NCBI GenBank assembly: GCA_001804705.1
Contig: MHAY01000028.1
Coordinates: 1 to 64,000, forward strand
From: Ignavibacteria bacterium RIFOXYC2_FULL_35_21
GTDB taxonomy: Bacteria > Bacteroidota > Ignavibacteria > Kapaibacteriales > UBA2268
Reading direction: 5' to 3'
DNA length: 64,000 nt
Position 1 is the stretch's first letter. Every line of letters starts with the position of its first letter. Shown piece after piece: positions 34,005-42,306 of the stretch. The translations under genes and the position numbers were made by a program. A model generated the notes under the pieces. It was not told the DNA's origin and ran no database searches. It saw only the letters and a list, made by a program, of their open reading frames with translations.

Positions 34005-34652
34005 AAAAATCCATGATTATTGAATAATAACTCTAAAATATATTTATATAAATCTTATTTTTTCTTGTTATTATTTCAAAGTAGTTTCACTTTGTACGAA
34101 TCTTTAAATAACTGTATTATTCAGTTGCCCCGGGTTTAATAATACCCGAAAAACTGTACCCTGGCTATCCAGAGTAATATTTAAACAAATACAGGTCTTA
34201 CTTTTCTATTCATGTTAAAGAACAGAAAATAGATATTCGTATGTATGTTATGTTGTGGTTTAATCAATTGTAATTGAAGTGTACAGCTTTCGCCAAATGT
34301 CTCCCTATAATAAGTTAGAGCAGCTGTTGTTTTGTGAAATTTGTAAAATTCAATAACCATCTAAGCGTTCATCTTCATTATTCCACCCTATATTGACTTA
34401 AAAATTCCCATTCTTTTAACTTTCGTTTTGTCAATATATAAAATCTTCCCGTTCACAAAAGCAAACTAAAAAAAATTCTTTAACTACCAAACAAAAATTA
34501 TATTTATTTTTTTTTAATATTCGATTTTAAATATGTTTTAATACTTCTGAATTTTTGTTATCTGCATTTGTTAAAATTCAATTTAATAATCCATAATTAT
34601 TTTGTATGTTTGTCAATTATTAAAATTCATAATCATTTAAAAATAAAGCTAT
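34005..34652. other. Long AT-rich intergenic region with weak hairpin
   Basis: 648 bases between divergent units. I see no ORF, tRNA or known riboswitch. A small hairpin CGGGT...ACCCG (about 34135-34153) is present. Near the plus-strand gene, TATGTTTG at 34605-34612 fits the Bacteroidota -7 box TAnnTTTG, about 40 bases before the start, but no -33 TTG is at the usual spacing. Promoters for both the NuoE cluster and the HDOD gene are presumably here. Confidence 0.4.
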
Positions 34653-35534
34653 ATGTCAATACTTCAAGAATTGATTGAAACACAAGAATTTGCAACTTTG
34701 CCACCTGTTGCAACAAAAATACTGAAATTACTTGAAAATGATAATATTGACTTCAGGGATATTGCAAGAATAGTTGAAGCTGATGCTTCATTAACATTAA
34801 AGCTGCTTAAAGTTGCGAATTCACCTATCTATGCAACAAGAACGGAAGTATCTTCCGTTCAACAGGCTATTGTTACTCTCGGATTAAACAGATTAACAAA
34901 TATTGTGCTTGGTATTTCAATTTTTTCTCGCTTTTTCTTTAGTTCACAAAAGCAGGCTGCCGATATAATTCAAAAATTCTGGTGGCATTCTTCATGTACC
35001 GGTATGGTGGCAAAATCTCTTGCTATAAAACTAAACAGATTTTTTAAAGAGAATGAGTTTATCGGAGGTTTGCTCCATGATATTGGAAAACTTGCAATGA
35101 TTCAATACAATGCTCAGATGTTCAGAAGTGTTATTGAGCTGGTTGAGACAAAAAACATGATGGATGTAGAAGCCGAACTTTCCGTTTTCGGTGTTGACCA
35201 TATTGAAATTGGAAAAAGCATTGCAGAACATTGGAAATTACCGCACGAACTTTATTCAATAATTTCCGGACATAATAAACCTTCAGAGTTAACTGAAAAC
35301 AGGGAATTGACAGCTATTGTACGTTTTGCAGATGTATTGTGTGAAATTTGGGGTGCTGACGTTTTCGAAGGCTTTAAAACTGTTGATTTACGCGAAGAAG
35401 AATCATGGAAATTATTATGTACATCTTATCCCGAACTTGCAAACTTTGACCTTGAAGCATTTACATTTGAGCTTGAGGAAGATTTTAAAAATTCTTCAAC
35501 CTTCCTTAGCCTGATTTCTCAAAATCAATATTGA
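34653..35534 (+). CDS. HDOD domain protein
   Basis: A 293-residue cytoplasmic signalling protein. The HDOD domain spans ~10-210: LPPVATKILKLLENDNIDFR, RIVEADASLTLKLLKVANSP, SVQQAIVTLGLNRLTNIVLG, and the HD-like LLHDIGKLAMIQ. The C-terminal part (~215-290) contains EIGKSIAEHWKLP and an HD-type tail. HDOD proteins act as non-catalytic or weak phosphohydrolase-like regulators of two-component or c-di-GMP circuits. No partner receiver or cyclase is adjacent. The ATG lacks a strong ribosome site (AAAAATAAAGCTAT). Confidence 0.88.
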   Translation: MSILQELIETQEFATLPPVATKILKLLENDNIDFRDIARIVEADASLTLKLLKVANSPIYATRTEVSSVQQAIVTLGLNRLTNIVLGISIFSRFFFSSQKQAADIIQKFWWHSSCTGMVAKSLAIKLNRFFKENEFIGGLLHDIGKLAMIQYNAQMFRSVIELVETKNMMDVEAELSVFGVDHIEIGKSIAEHWKLPHELYSIISGHNKPSELTENRELTAIVRFADVLCEIWGADVFEGFKTVDLREEESWKLLCTSYPELANFDLEAFTFELEEDFKNSSTFLSLISQNQY

Positions 35535-35552
35535 CTCTTCTTTTCCCCTTTT

Positions 35553-36926
35553 TCAAAGAGCCTGCCCTGAGCAAAGCGAAGGGGGGACTTTAGTGGATTT
35601 ATTCAGAACAGATGCAATCTCATCAACTATAAGTTTTGTTGAACCTGTATGTTTATTTACATAATGAATTGCTTTCAAACCAAGCTCATTTTTCAATTCT
35701 GTTGCTTCAAGCAATTTTTTCAACCATTCATAAAAATCATCTTTATTTTTAATTATTTCTAATCCACCAAGTTTGTGAAGTGAAACTGCATCCGGTGAAT
35801 TATGGAATTTAATACCGGTTGCAAGAGGAATACCATAACCTGCAGGTTCTGTTACACTATGAACACCTGCACCAAAGCCGCCACCAATATATGCGGCATC
35901 TGCTAATGAATATAAGCTTAATAGATGTCCAATGGAATCTACAATAATATGATTCCAACCGAGGAAATTTTTTATTTCGTTCTCATCCCTTTTGAATGAA
36001 AGAAAATTTAAAATTTCACTCAGCAAAAAAGAATTGGGCAGTTTATGCTTAACTTTCTCTATATGTTTCTCAGTTGGTTCATGAGGAACAAGTATTAATC
36101 TGATTGCTTCATGATTTTCTTTTTCAAACTGTTTGACGGTATCAATAATTATGTCTTCGTCTGCATCCCAGGTACTTCCTGCAACAAGAACAAATGTCAT
36201 TCTGAGCGAAGTCGAAGAATCCCCTTTAAACATTTCAGGGGGAATTATTTGTTTTTGCCTGGATTCATTCGCTTTTTCAACAATGCGGTCAAATCTCGTA
36301 TCCGAGGCAGTCATTAGTTCAGTATTTATTTTCATTTTCCTAAACTGCTTGGTTTCAGTCTCAGATGCAGTATAGATTTTATCAAAAAGATTGTAATTCG
36401 ATTTCATAAGAGAACCGATTAGAAGAATTTTCCTAAGTAATTTGTTACGTGGTGCAGTTGCACAAATAAGATAAGTCGGAATGGAACTTTGTTTTAAAAT
36501 CCATAAATGGTTTCTCCAGATTTCATATCTCACAAAAACGGCAAGGTCAGGTTTGATTAATTTGATTATTTTTTTTGCTCCGGATATAGAATCAAAGGGC
36601 ATATATAAAAAGGCATCTGCATATTTGTAATTCTTCTGATTGTTGTAGCCTGAAGGTGAATAAAAAGTAACAATAATTTTTACATCTTTATTATTTTTCT
36701 TCAGCATTTCGATGATAGGTTTTGCCTGCTCAAATTCACCCATCGAGGAAGCATGAAACCAAATATATTTGGAGTGTTCATCACGTTTAATTTTTTCAAA
36801 CTGTAATAATAGCCCTTTCCAATTTCTTTCTCTTTCCTTTACCTTTGGATTTATAAGCTTCATCACCTGCTTAATTAGCCATAGCACAGGTACAAAGAAA
36901 ATATTATAAATTACTGTCCAAAACAC
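35553..36926 (-). CDS. waaA: 3-deoxy-D-manno-octulosonic acid (KDO) transferase
   Basis: A 457-residue GT30 glycosyltransferase that adds KDO to lipid A precursor at the inner membrane. N-terminal hydrophobic anchor FWTVIYNIFFVPVLWLI is followed by the family motif IWFHASSMGEFEQAKPIIE, VTFYSPSGY, KPDLAVFVRYEIWRNH and the C-terminal YIGGGFGAGVHSVTEPAGYG (nucleotide-sugar site). Two dispersed repeats intrude: an in-frame SSTSLRMT block at 36196-36221 just before VLVAGSTWD, and a tail PPSLCSGQAL at the C terminus encoded by a repeat at 35560-35586. The catalytic core appears intact despite this. Confidence 0.9.
   Translation of the reverse strand: MFWTVIYNIFFVPVLWLIKQVMKLINPKVKERERNWKGLLLQFEKIKRDEHSKYIWFHASSMGEFEQAKPIIEMLKKNNKDVKIIVTFYSPSGYNNQKNYKYADAFLYMPFDSISGAKKIIKLIKPDLAVFVRYEIWRNHLWILKQSSIPTYLICATAPRNKLLRKILLIGSLMKSNYNLFDKIYTASETETKQFRKMKINTELMTASDTRFDRIVEKANESRQKQIIPPEMFKGDSSTSLRMTFVLVAGSTWDADEDIIIDTVKQFEKENHEAIRLILVPHEPTEKHIEKVKHKLPNSFLLSEILNFLSFKRDENEIKNFLGWNHIIVDSIGHLLSLYSLADAAYIGGGFGAGVHSVTEPAGYGIPLATGIKFHNSPDAVSLHKLGGLEIIKNKDDFYEWLKKLLEATELKNELGLKAIHYVNKHTGSTKLIVDEIASVLNKSTKVPPSLCSGQAL
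35560..35586. repeat. Dispersed inverted-repeat fragment forming the waaA 3' end
   Basis: GCCTGCCCTGAGCAAAGCGA followed by AGGGGGG. The same type of sequence is common in genomes carrying this repeat family. Here it encodes the last residues of KDO transferase. Confidence 0.6.
36196..36221. repeat. Dispersed imperfect inverted repeat inside waaA
   Basis: GTCATTCTGAGCGAAGTCGA followed by AGAATC. On the coding strand it gives SSTSLRMT. Relatives occur at 17803-17829, 43996-44023, 44047-44082, 46107-46133, 56893-56918 and 62657-62683. Confidence 0.75.
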
Positions 36927-37086
36927 TAAATAATCACCATAAATTTCTTATTCAAAATTATGAATATACGAGTTAATAAACAGAATTATTTCTAATTCGG
37001 ACAAATTTGTCCTTTTTTATGTTTTTGAAAAGAATTAATTTGCATTAAGTAAAAATTGAATGTTTAAAAAGTTAAATAGGATTAAA

Positions 37087-38028
37087 ATGAACAACAATTA
37101 TCTTGATGTTTTAACTAATGACCATCTTCTGATTGAAAAGGCTTTAATACTCGTAGAAAAGGAAGCCAAAAAAGAAGAGAAAATGAATGTCAGCATGGTA
37201 AAAACACTTATTGAATTTCTTGATGATTATGGCGACAAATGTCATAACATGAAAGAAGAGAAAATATATTTTCCATTACTTCTCGAAAGAGGGTTACCGC
37301 CACAGGGACCTATCGGCGTCATGCTCCAGGAGCACCAGATGGAGCGTGAATACCTCGATAAACTTAAAGAATCCATTAATGATATTGAGAAGTCAGGAAA
37401 ATTTATTACCGAATTTGCTAATCTGGTAGCCGGATATGAGGAGCTAACCAAGAGCCACATCTGGAAGGAAAATGATATTCTTTACCCGATGGGTAAACAT
37501 GTAATCACTCCTGAGGATGAAACATATCTTTACAATGAGTTCATCAAAATCGAGAGTGAAACTGCAGGTGCAGGTGCCTATGAAAGGTATGTCGTGCAAA
37601 TCAATACTTTTGAGAAACAGACAGGGCAGAGGATTGACCTTCTTTCAGCCATATCAACTGAGATAATGACAAATATGCTCGATTCAATTCCGGTTGAATT
37701 GTCGTTTGTTGATGCAGACAACAGAGTTAGATACTTTAATAAGATTTATGAAAAGAAAATATTCACACGTACACTATCAGTAATCGGCAGGACAGTACAG
37801 CAGTGCCATCCTCAGAAAAGTGTTCATCTTGTTAATCAAATCATCGAGGAAATGAAGACGGGTAAGCGTGACCAGGCTTCGTTCTGGATTAATTTCGAGA
37901 GCATGTTCGTTCACATTTCATATTATGCAGTACGTAATGAAAAAGGCGAATACCAGGGAGTTGTCGAAATGGTTCAAGATGTCAAGCCTTATCGAGACCT
38001 GGAAGGAGAGAAACGGCTGCTTGATTAA
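37087..38028 (+). CDS. Hemerythrin-like (HHE) domain protein with PAS domain
   Basis: About 313 residues from ATG at 37087, which has TAGGATTAAA upstream; a frame-open ATG at 37060 adds nine residues. Residues ~1-160 form a four-helix HHE cation-binding domain with ligand-type residues in NDHLLIEKALIL, CHNMKEEKIYFPLL, MLQEHQMEREYL and SHIWKENDILYPMG. Residues ~205-310 are a PAS domain (DSIPVELSFVDADNRVRYFN ... VEMVQDV). The pairing resembles DUF438/PAS proteins thought to sense oxygen, NO or iron. No output domain is present, so it probably signals through an unlinked partner. A REP follows. Confidence 0.88.
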   Translation: MNNNYLDVLTNDHLLIEKALILVEKEAKKEEKMNVSMVKTLIEFLDDYGDKCHNMKEEKIYFPLLLERGLPPQGPIGVMLQEHQMEREYLDKLKESINDIEKSGKFITEFANLVAGYEELTKSHIWKENDILYPMGKHVITPEDETYLYNEFIKIESETAGAGAYERYVVQINTFEKQTGQRIDLLSAISTEIMTNMLDSIPVELSFVDADNRVRYFNKIYEKKIFTRTLSVIGRTVQQCHPQKSVHLVNQIIEEMKTGKRDQASFWINFESMFVHISYYAVRNEKGEYQGVVEMVQDVKPYRDLEGEKRLLD

Positions 38029-38057
38029 TTCAAAATGCATAATGTAGAATTTTAAAT

Positions 38058-38082
38058 GTAGGGGCAGATTCCAAATCTGCCC
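38058..38082 (+). repeat. REP hairpin (GTAG type)
   Basis: GTAG (38058-38061) leads into arms GGGGCAGATT and AATCTGCCC(T) with a CCA loop. It lies between the hemerythrin gene and the toxin-antitoxin island. Confidence 0.85.
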
Positions 38083-38164
38083 TTGTTTTAACATTGAAAT
38101 TTAATTTTTGATTGCAATAATAAATCAGAAATTCCGACTTTAAATAAAAAATTTGGAGATAAAG

Positions 38165-38386
38165 ATGAAACCTCTATATACTGCAATACTCGAAAAAGAA
38201 AAAGATATGTATGTTGCAAATTGTCCTGAATTCGATATTGCAAGTCAGGGCTACACTATAGAAGAGGCTAAAGCTAATCTGCGTGAAGCTGTAGAACTTT
38301 TTCTTGAAACTGCAACTCAGGAAGAAATTAAAAGAAGGTATAAACCTGAAATTTTGATATCCAAATTCGAGGTTAGCTTTGGGTAA
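38165..38386 (+). CDS. hicB: HicB-like antitoxin
   Basis: 73 residues from ATG at 38165, preceded by GGAGATAAAG. The sequence YTAILEKEKDMYVANCPEFD followed by ASQGYTIEEAKANLREAVEL is the partial RNase H fold of HicB family proteins. The C terminus lacks a clear DNA-binding segment, so it belongs to the short HicB group. The toxin gene overlaps by eight bases. HicB neutralises HicA and usually autoregulates. Here antitoxin precedes toxin, the reverse of the commonest hicAB order. Confidence 0.88.
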   Translation: MKPLYTAILEKEKDMYVANCPEFDIASQGYTIEEAKANLREAVELFLETATQEEIKRRYKPEILISKFEVSFG

Positions 38387-38600
38387 GCTCAAAGTCCTCT
38401 CAGGTGAAGAAGTTTGTAAAATTCTTATGCTTAATGGTTTTGAACGGATTCGCCAAAGAGGCAGTCATATTATAATGCAGAAGAAATTTGAAAATACCAG
38501 TATAACAGTTCCTGTACCGAATCACAAAGAATTGATGAGCGGCACATTAAAATCAATCATAAAACAATCAGGCTTATCAAAAGAAATATTTGAGACATAA
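38379..38600 (+). CDS. hicA: HicA-like mRNA interferase toxin
   Basis: 73 residues, starting at TTG 38379 inside the end of hicB. The dsRNA-binding-like HicA fold is seen: KVLSGEEVCKILMLNGFERI, then the active-site stretch RQRGSHIIMQKK with the catalytic His, then VPVPNHKELMSGTLKSIIKQ and SGLSKEIF. It cleaves mRNA when free of HicB. Both key elements (GSH and NHKE) are present, so it looks active. Confidence 0.9.
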   Translation: MGKLKVLSGEEVCKILMLNGFERIRQRGSHIIMQKKFENTSITVPVPNHKELMSGTLKSIIKQSGLSKEIFET

Positions 38601-38627
38601 AATCAAATAATTTTTTAAATTTGAATT

Positions 38628-38918
38628 ATGAGCGAAAAGGAGAACATATCGAAAATATTTAAGTCTTATAAAGACTATCTTTGCAATAAGTACAGTCTTA
38701 AATATATCGGTTTGTTCGGTTCTGTATGCAGAGATGATTTTAATGATACAAGTGATATAGATGTACTTGTTGAGTTTGACAAGACAATTGGTGTTGAATT
38801 TATTGACCTTGCCGATGAACTGGAATCACTTTTGAAAAGAAAAGTTGACCTTGTTTCAAAAAATGGTATAAAGCCAAAGTATTTTGCTGAAATTGAAAAA
38901 GATTTAGTATATGTCTAA
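38628..38918 (+). CDS. MNT-type nucleotidyltransferase antitoxin
   Basis: A 96-residue minimal nucleotidyltransferase. The signature YIGLFGSVCRDDFNDTSDID then VLVEFD gives the GSxxRxxxxxxSDIDLxV pattern with two catalytic Asp. In MNT-HEPN (HepT) modules the MNT protein AMPylates and silences the HEPN RNase. It overlaps the HEPN gene by eight bases. A second, diverged pair lies at 40275-40941. Confidence 0.92.
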   Translation: MSEKENISKIFKSYKDYLCNKYSLKYIGLFGSVCRDDFNDTSDIDVLVEFDKTIGVEFIDLADELESLLKRKVDLVSKNGIKPKYFAEIEKDLVYV

Positions 38919-39252
38919 ACGCACTCCCAAACTTGTTCTCGAAGATATATTTGAAGCTGCTGAAAGCATCATTACCTATACAGAAAAAATTACTTATGAA
39001 GAATTTGTAAATGATAAAAAGACTATTGATGCTGTTATCAGAAATTTTGAAATTATTGGGGAAGCTGTCAAACTCTTACCACTAGTTTTGAAAAATAAAT
39101 ACACAGAAATAAATTGGCAAAGAATCAGAGGATTCCGTAACAGAATAATCCATGACTATTTCGGTGTTGATTTAAGCATAGTATGGACTATTATCGAAAC
39201 TCAAATAATGGATTTGAAAAATAATATTAATCAGATTCTAAGTGAGATATAA
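38911..39252 (+). CDS. HepT-like HEPN ribonuclease toxin (DUF86)
   Basis: 113 residues, all-helical. The RX4-6H motif is in FRNRIIHDYFGVDLSIVWTI, where R-N-R-I-I-H and the following Tyr (the AMPylation target in related HepT toxins) are intact. Partner of the MNT gene upstream. The antisense repeat R1 starts nine bases after the stop. Confidence 0.92.
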   Translation: MSKRTPKLVLEDIFEAAESIITYTEKITYEEFVNDKKTIDAVIRNFEIIGEAVKLLPLVLKNKYTEINWQRIRGFRNRIIHDYFGVDLSIVWTIIETQIMDLKNNINQILSEI

Positions 39253-39260
39253 TAAATTCT

Positions 39261-39283
39261 TCTCACTTCAGCACCACAAACAA
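39261..39283 (-). repeat. Cassette-boundary repeat R1 (degenerate)
   Basis: CACTTCAGCACCACAAAC on the plus strand. On the minus strand it reads LFVVLK and stop, a decayed form of the PFVVLR-stop tail found in R2-R4. Confidence 0.7.
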
Positions 39284-39300
39284 TTACTATAATTTGATAA

Positions 39301-39460
39301 AATCGAAAATTATCGAGGAAAGCGAATTGTTCGCATAAAAACAACAATACCTTGCAAGCTATTTACGAGGAACCATACGGAGCCCCACCTGCAAGGATTT
39401 ACTTGTTGATTGCAAATTTAGTAAACAAGACAAGAAAAAGCAAGAAATATTTTATAAAGT
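39301..39460 (+). pseudogene. Possible decayed cassette between R1 and R2
   Basis: A protein-like stretch without start codon: KIIEESELFA ends at 39338, and the +1 frame continues NNTLQAIYEEPYGAPPARIY and then LLIANLVNKTRKSKKYF into repeat R2. A frameshifted, truncated accessory gene is likely. The family was not recognised. Between 39253 and 39610 I see nothing else besides R1 and R2. Confidence 0.4.
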
Positions 39461-39470
39461 TTATCTTTTC

Positions 39471-39511
39471 CTTATCACCTCAGCACCACAAACGGTTTTG
39501 AATAGGTTTTG
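39471..39511 (-). repeat. Cassette-boundary repeat R2
   Basis: CTTATCACCTCAGCACCACA, then AACGGTTTTGAATAGGTTTT. The minus strand reads KTYSKPFVVLR then TGA, the usual end of a T9SS type A sorting domain. Confidence 0.85.
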
Positions 39512-39610
39512 CGGTTGTTTTGGAAAATTCAGTTTTTATAAACGGAATTAAAATATTAATTTTTCTATATCGTGATTTATAAAAATTAAATTAATTATAG
39601 GAACTAAATT

Positions 39611-39844
39611 ATGCACGCTACATATCAGATAAATGCAGATGAATTGAATTTCGATTTTTTTCAATCCGTCAAAGATACCTTTAAGGGAAAAGAAATTGAG
39701 ATTTCTATTATGGATTTTGATGAAACTGAGTATCTGCTTCGTTCGCCTAAAAATAAAGAAATTCTCTTGCAGCGTATAAAGGATGTGGAAGAAGGAAAGA
39801 ATCTGATTGAAGTTCCAATCGAAGAATTTGAAAAGGTATTATGA
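39611..39844 (+). CDS. Putative antitoxin of a YoeB-type pair
   Basis: 77 residues: MHATYQINADELNFDFFQSV, then KDTFKGKEIEISIMDFDETE, ending IEVPIEEFEKVL. The N-terminal strand and helix and the C-terminal acidic helix are typical of small antitoxins that wrap RelE/YoeB toxins. The classical YefM/Phd DNA-binding pattern is weak. The 4-base overlap (ATGA) with the toxin gene is the main support. Confidence 0.8.
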   Translation: MHATYQINADELNFDFFQSVKDTFKGKEIEISIMDFDETEYLLRSPKNKEILLQRIKDVEEGKNLIEVPIEEFEKVL

Positions 39845-40098
39845 GGAATATCTTATTTCAGAAGGATTCATTCGAGGAATTTCTTGAATGGGGAAATACA
39901 GACAAAAAGAAACAAAAGAAATTAGGAAAACTAATCGTAGAAACTATAAAAAATCCTTTTGAAGGATTAGGTAAACCAGAGCCATTGAAAGCAGATTTAA
40001 AAGGTTATTGGTCAAGACGTATAGATGAAGAACACCGATTGGTTTACAAAGTAACCGTTACATCAATTATTATAATTTCCTGCAAAGAGCATTATTAA
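39841..40098 (+). CDS. yoeB: Txe/YoeB-family ribosome-dependent mRNA interferase
   Basis: 85 residues of the YoeB fold: LFQKDSFEEFLEWGNTDKKK, IVETIKNPFEGLGKPEPLKA, then the signature GYWSRRIDEEHRLVYKV and the C-terminal SCKEHY. The Glu/Arg/His catalytic residues (E of DEEHR, R of HRLVY and C-terminal H) are present. It cleaves mRNA in the ribosomal A site. The repeat R3 follows 23 bases after the stop. Confidence 0.92.
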   Translation: MRNILFQKDSFEEFLEWGNTDKKKQKKLGKLIVETIKNPFEGLGKPEPLKADLKGYWSRRIDEEHRLVYKVTVTSIIIISCKEHY

Positions 40099-40120
40099 TC
40101 ATTAATTATACTAATTCCTT

Positions 40121-40157
40121 CTTACCTCAGCACCACAAACGGTTTTGAAATGGTTTT
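40121..40157 (-). repeat. Cassette-boundary repeat R3
   Basis: CTTACCTCAGCACCACAAAC then GGTTTTGAAATGGTTTT. The minus strand reads QSKTISKPFVVLR then TAA. Confidence 0.85.
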
Positions 40158-40274
40158 TGACTGTAGAAGTTGTTGAAAAGATAAAAAATCTGTTTACATT
40201 AATAGTTACTCAAACTGTTTTATATTAAAGAAAAATTATTTAAATTGATTTATCTTTCTAATCATTTATGAATA

Positions 40275-40580
40275 ATGAAAGTAAATAGTAAAAGAGAAAT
40301 ATTGGAATTAATAAGTATGAATAAGCAGAAATTCCATGAGTATGGTATTCAAAGAATTGGCTTATTCGGTTCTTTTGTACGCAATGAAAATAATGATAAA
40401 AGTGATATTGATTTTATAATTAAGTTTGACATTGGAAAAAAGAATTATGATAACTTTATACACCTGTCTTTCTTTCTCAGCGAACTTCTCGAACGAAAAA
40501 TCGAGCTTATAACAGAAGAATCTCTTAGCCCATATTTGAGAGAACACATTATGAGTGGAGTAGAGTATGTCTCCTTCTAA
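40275..40580 (+). CDS. MNT-type nucleotidyltransferase antitoxin, second copy
   Basis: 101 residues with RIGLFGSFVRNENNDKSDID then FIIKFD, the GSxxRxxxxxxSDIDF motif. Only modest identity to the MNT at 38628 (GLFGS, SDID), so it is not a recent duplicate. It overlaps its HEPN partner by 14 bases. Confidence 0.92.
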   Translation: MKVNSKREILELISMNKQKFHEYGIQRIGLFGSFVRNENNDKSDIDFIIKFDIGKKNYDNFIHLSFFLSELLERKIELITEESLSPYLREHIMSGVEYVSF

Positions 40581-40941
40581 TGTAGAAATCACAAAGCATA
40601 TCTTTGATGAAATCGAATTTATTTTAAAGCAAACATCAGGAATTGACTTTTTAACATTTTCCAAAGATGGTGTTTTACAAAGAGCAGTAATCAGGAGTTT
40701 TGAAATCATTGGTGAAGCATCCAAAAAATTATCTGTTGAGTTCAAATCAAAATACCAAGCAATTCCATGGAAAGAAATGGCAGGTTTCAGAGATGTACTG
40801 ATCCACGACTATTTTGGTGTTGATATTGAAATTGTTTGGGACATAGCCGAAAATCAGATTCCTAAAATTGAGCCTCAAATCAAACAATTAATTGATGCAG
40901 AGGAAGGAAGGTCCGGACAGCAGGAAAGAATAAATTATTAA
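40567..40941 (+). CDS. HepT-like HEPN ribonuclease toxin (DUF86), second copy
   Basis: 124 residues. The active site is FRDVLIHDYFGVDIEIVWDI (R-x4-H with Tyr after). Compared with the first HEPN, the motif region is nearly identical and the rest is diverged. A short tail EEGRSGQQERINY follows the fold. Repeat R4 starts 21 bases after the stop. Confidence 0.92.
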   Translation: MSPSNVEITKHIFDEIEFILKQTSGIDFLTFSKDGVLQRAVIRSFEIIGEASKKLSVEFKSKYQAIPWKEMAGFRDVLIHDYFGVDIEIVWDIAENQIPKIEPQIKQLIDAEEGRSGQQERINY

Positions 40942-40961
40942 TAATCTTCCTGTATCTATAT

Positions 40962-41002
40962 CTTATCACCTCAGCACCACAAACGGTTTTGAATAGGTTT
41001 TG
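40962..41002 (-). repeat. Cassette-boundary repeat R4
   Basis: CTTATCACCTCAGCACCACA then AACGGTTTTGAATAGGTTTT, identical to R2 over about 40 bases. The minus strand reads NDKTYSKPFVVLR then TGA. Confidence 0.85.
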
Positions 41003-41089
41003 TCATTGATATTGGCAAAAAGGAAATAGATAAAAATTGTTTACTAAAAAAAATATTAATAATTTGAGAAAATAAATTAATTTATACCT

Positions 41090-42184
41090 TTGAAATCAAA
41101 TTATAAGCAATTTTATTTATTAGTGAACAATATGAAGCAATTAATTGGTGTTAGAGGATTACATACATTATTAATAGAAGATCTTAAAAAAGATTTATTA
41201 TTTTTTGATAAATTATATATTATCGGGCTAAAGGATTTTAAATATGAAGTTCAAAAGGAATATCCTTATAAAAAAGTTAGAACTTATAAAGATTTGGTAA
41301 TATTTTCATTCTATCATAACCTTTATGAAAAAATTAAACACGGAGGGTTACCAGAATATTTAGAATATCTCAATAAGGAATTGGATTATTTAATTGAAAA
41401 TGATAAAATCATTATGGATGCTCCAACTTATTTAGAATTACAAGATGAAAAAATAGAAGAATGTAGACAAATAAGTCATGCATTGAGTGATAGTATCTTA
41501 CATTATTCAAAATCAAAAAGTGAATCACAGCAATTGTATTCAAATACTGAATTTAGTTCTGAGAAAATGCAAGATATAGCAAATTTCTTTGCAAGAAGAA
41601 AACAACCAATTGTTTTTGATAATGATTTAATTGTATATGCTCATAATTTAGCAATAAGAGAAGAGTCTATTTATTTTAATTATACAAATCATTTTAATTC
41701 TACTCCAATTATTCAAAAGTTCAATGAATTTGAAGGATATGAGACAAAAAAGCAAAAAATAATTAACATTTTTTATAACAAAATTCCTTTACCATCGGAT
41801 CAATGCCCTTGGGAAGAAATATTTAATTTTAAAAATGATGAAACTTCAATAGGTTTTTTAAAAGGTTTAAAACATTTTATTAATTGTCTCTCAAATGACA
41901 TAAGACCAATCAATGAAATAGAGGATGAATTAGAATGGAGATTATTTAAATATGAAGAAGCATTACGATTGCATAGACTAAAAACAGAAAACTCTACGCT
42001 AAAAATAATTTTAATGATTGGAGCAGAAATTTTAGAAAATTTACCAAGATTAAGATTTAGTAAAATCATTCAATCTTTTTATAAATTAAAAGAAAATAAA
42101 ATAGAACTTTTAGAAGCTGAATTGAAAACAGAGGGTTCAGAATTAGCATATATTTCAAGAGCCAAAAAAAGATTTATAAAATAA
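41090..42184 (+). CDS. Hypothetical protein of the accessory island
   Basis: A 364-residue soluble, mostly helical protein that I do not recognise; the start may instead be ATG at 41132 (MKQLIGVRGLHTLLIEDLKK). Features seen: an N-terminal alpha/beta segment (DLLFFDKLYIIGLKDF), acidic LDYLIENDKIIMDAPTYLEL, the loop PLPSDQCPWEEIFNFKND, and a basic C terminus (ISRAKKRFIK). Codon use is markedly more AT-rich than in the housekeeping genes, which fits recent acquisition. It follows R4 as the last item of the repeat-bounded array and converges with the 266-residue gene. A role in defence is possible but unsupported. Confidence 0.65.
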   Translation: MKSNYKQFYLLVNNMKQLIGVRGLHTLLIEDLKKDLLFFDKLYIIGLKDFKYEVQKEYPYKKVRTYKDLVIFSFYHNLYEKIKHGGLPEYLEYLNKELDYLIENDKIIMDAPTYLELQDEKIEECRQISHALSDSILHYSKSKSESQQLYSNTEFSSEKMQDIANFFARRKQPIVFDNDLIVYAHNLAIREESIYFNYTNHFNSTPIIQKFNEFEGYETKKQKIINIFYNKIPLPSDQCPWEEIFNFKNDETSIGFLKGLKHFINCLSNDIRPINEIEDELEWRLFKYEEALRLHRLKTENSTLKIILMIGAEILENLPRLRFSKIIQSFYKLKENKIELLEAELKTEGSELAYISRAKKRFIK

Positions 42185-42306
42185 AATGATATTTTAAAAT
42201 ATATGAAAATCAATTTTAGAATAAAATTAAGAAAAAAATTTAATCATCCCAGTAATTTATTGAAAAATAATAAATCCTTATATTATTTTTTGGACTGTTA
42301 ATATTA

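Noticed and set aside
34005-34652. Riboswitch or small RNA before the NuoE cluster
   Set aside because: Only a 5-base-pair hairpin was found; no match to a known riboswitch core could be seen.
38911-41002. Classical chromosomal integron with attC sites
   Set aside because: The repeats lack attC-like internal inverted symmetry, lie antisense as T9SS tail codons, and no integrase gene is visible.
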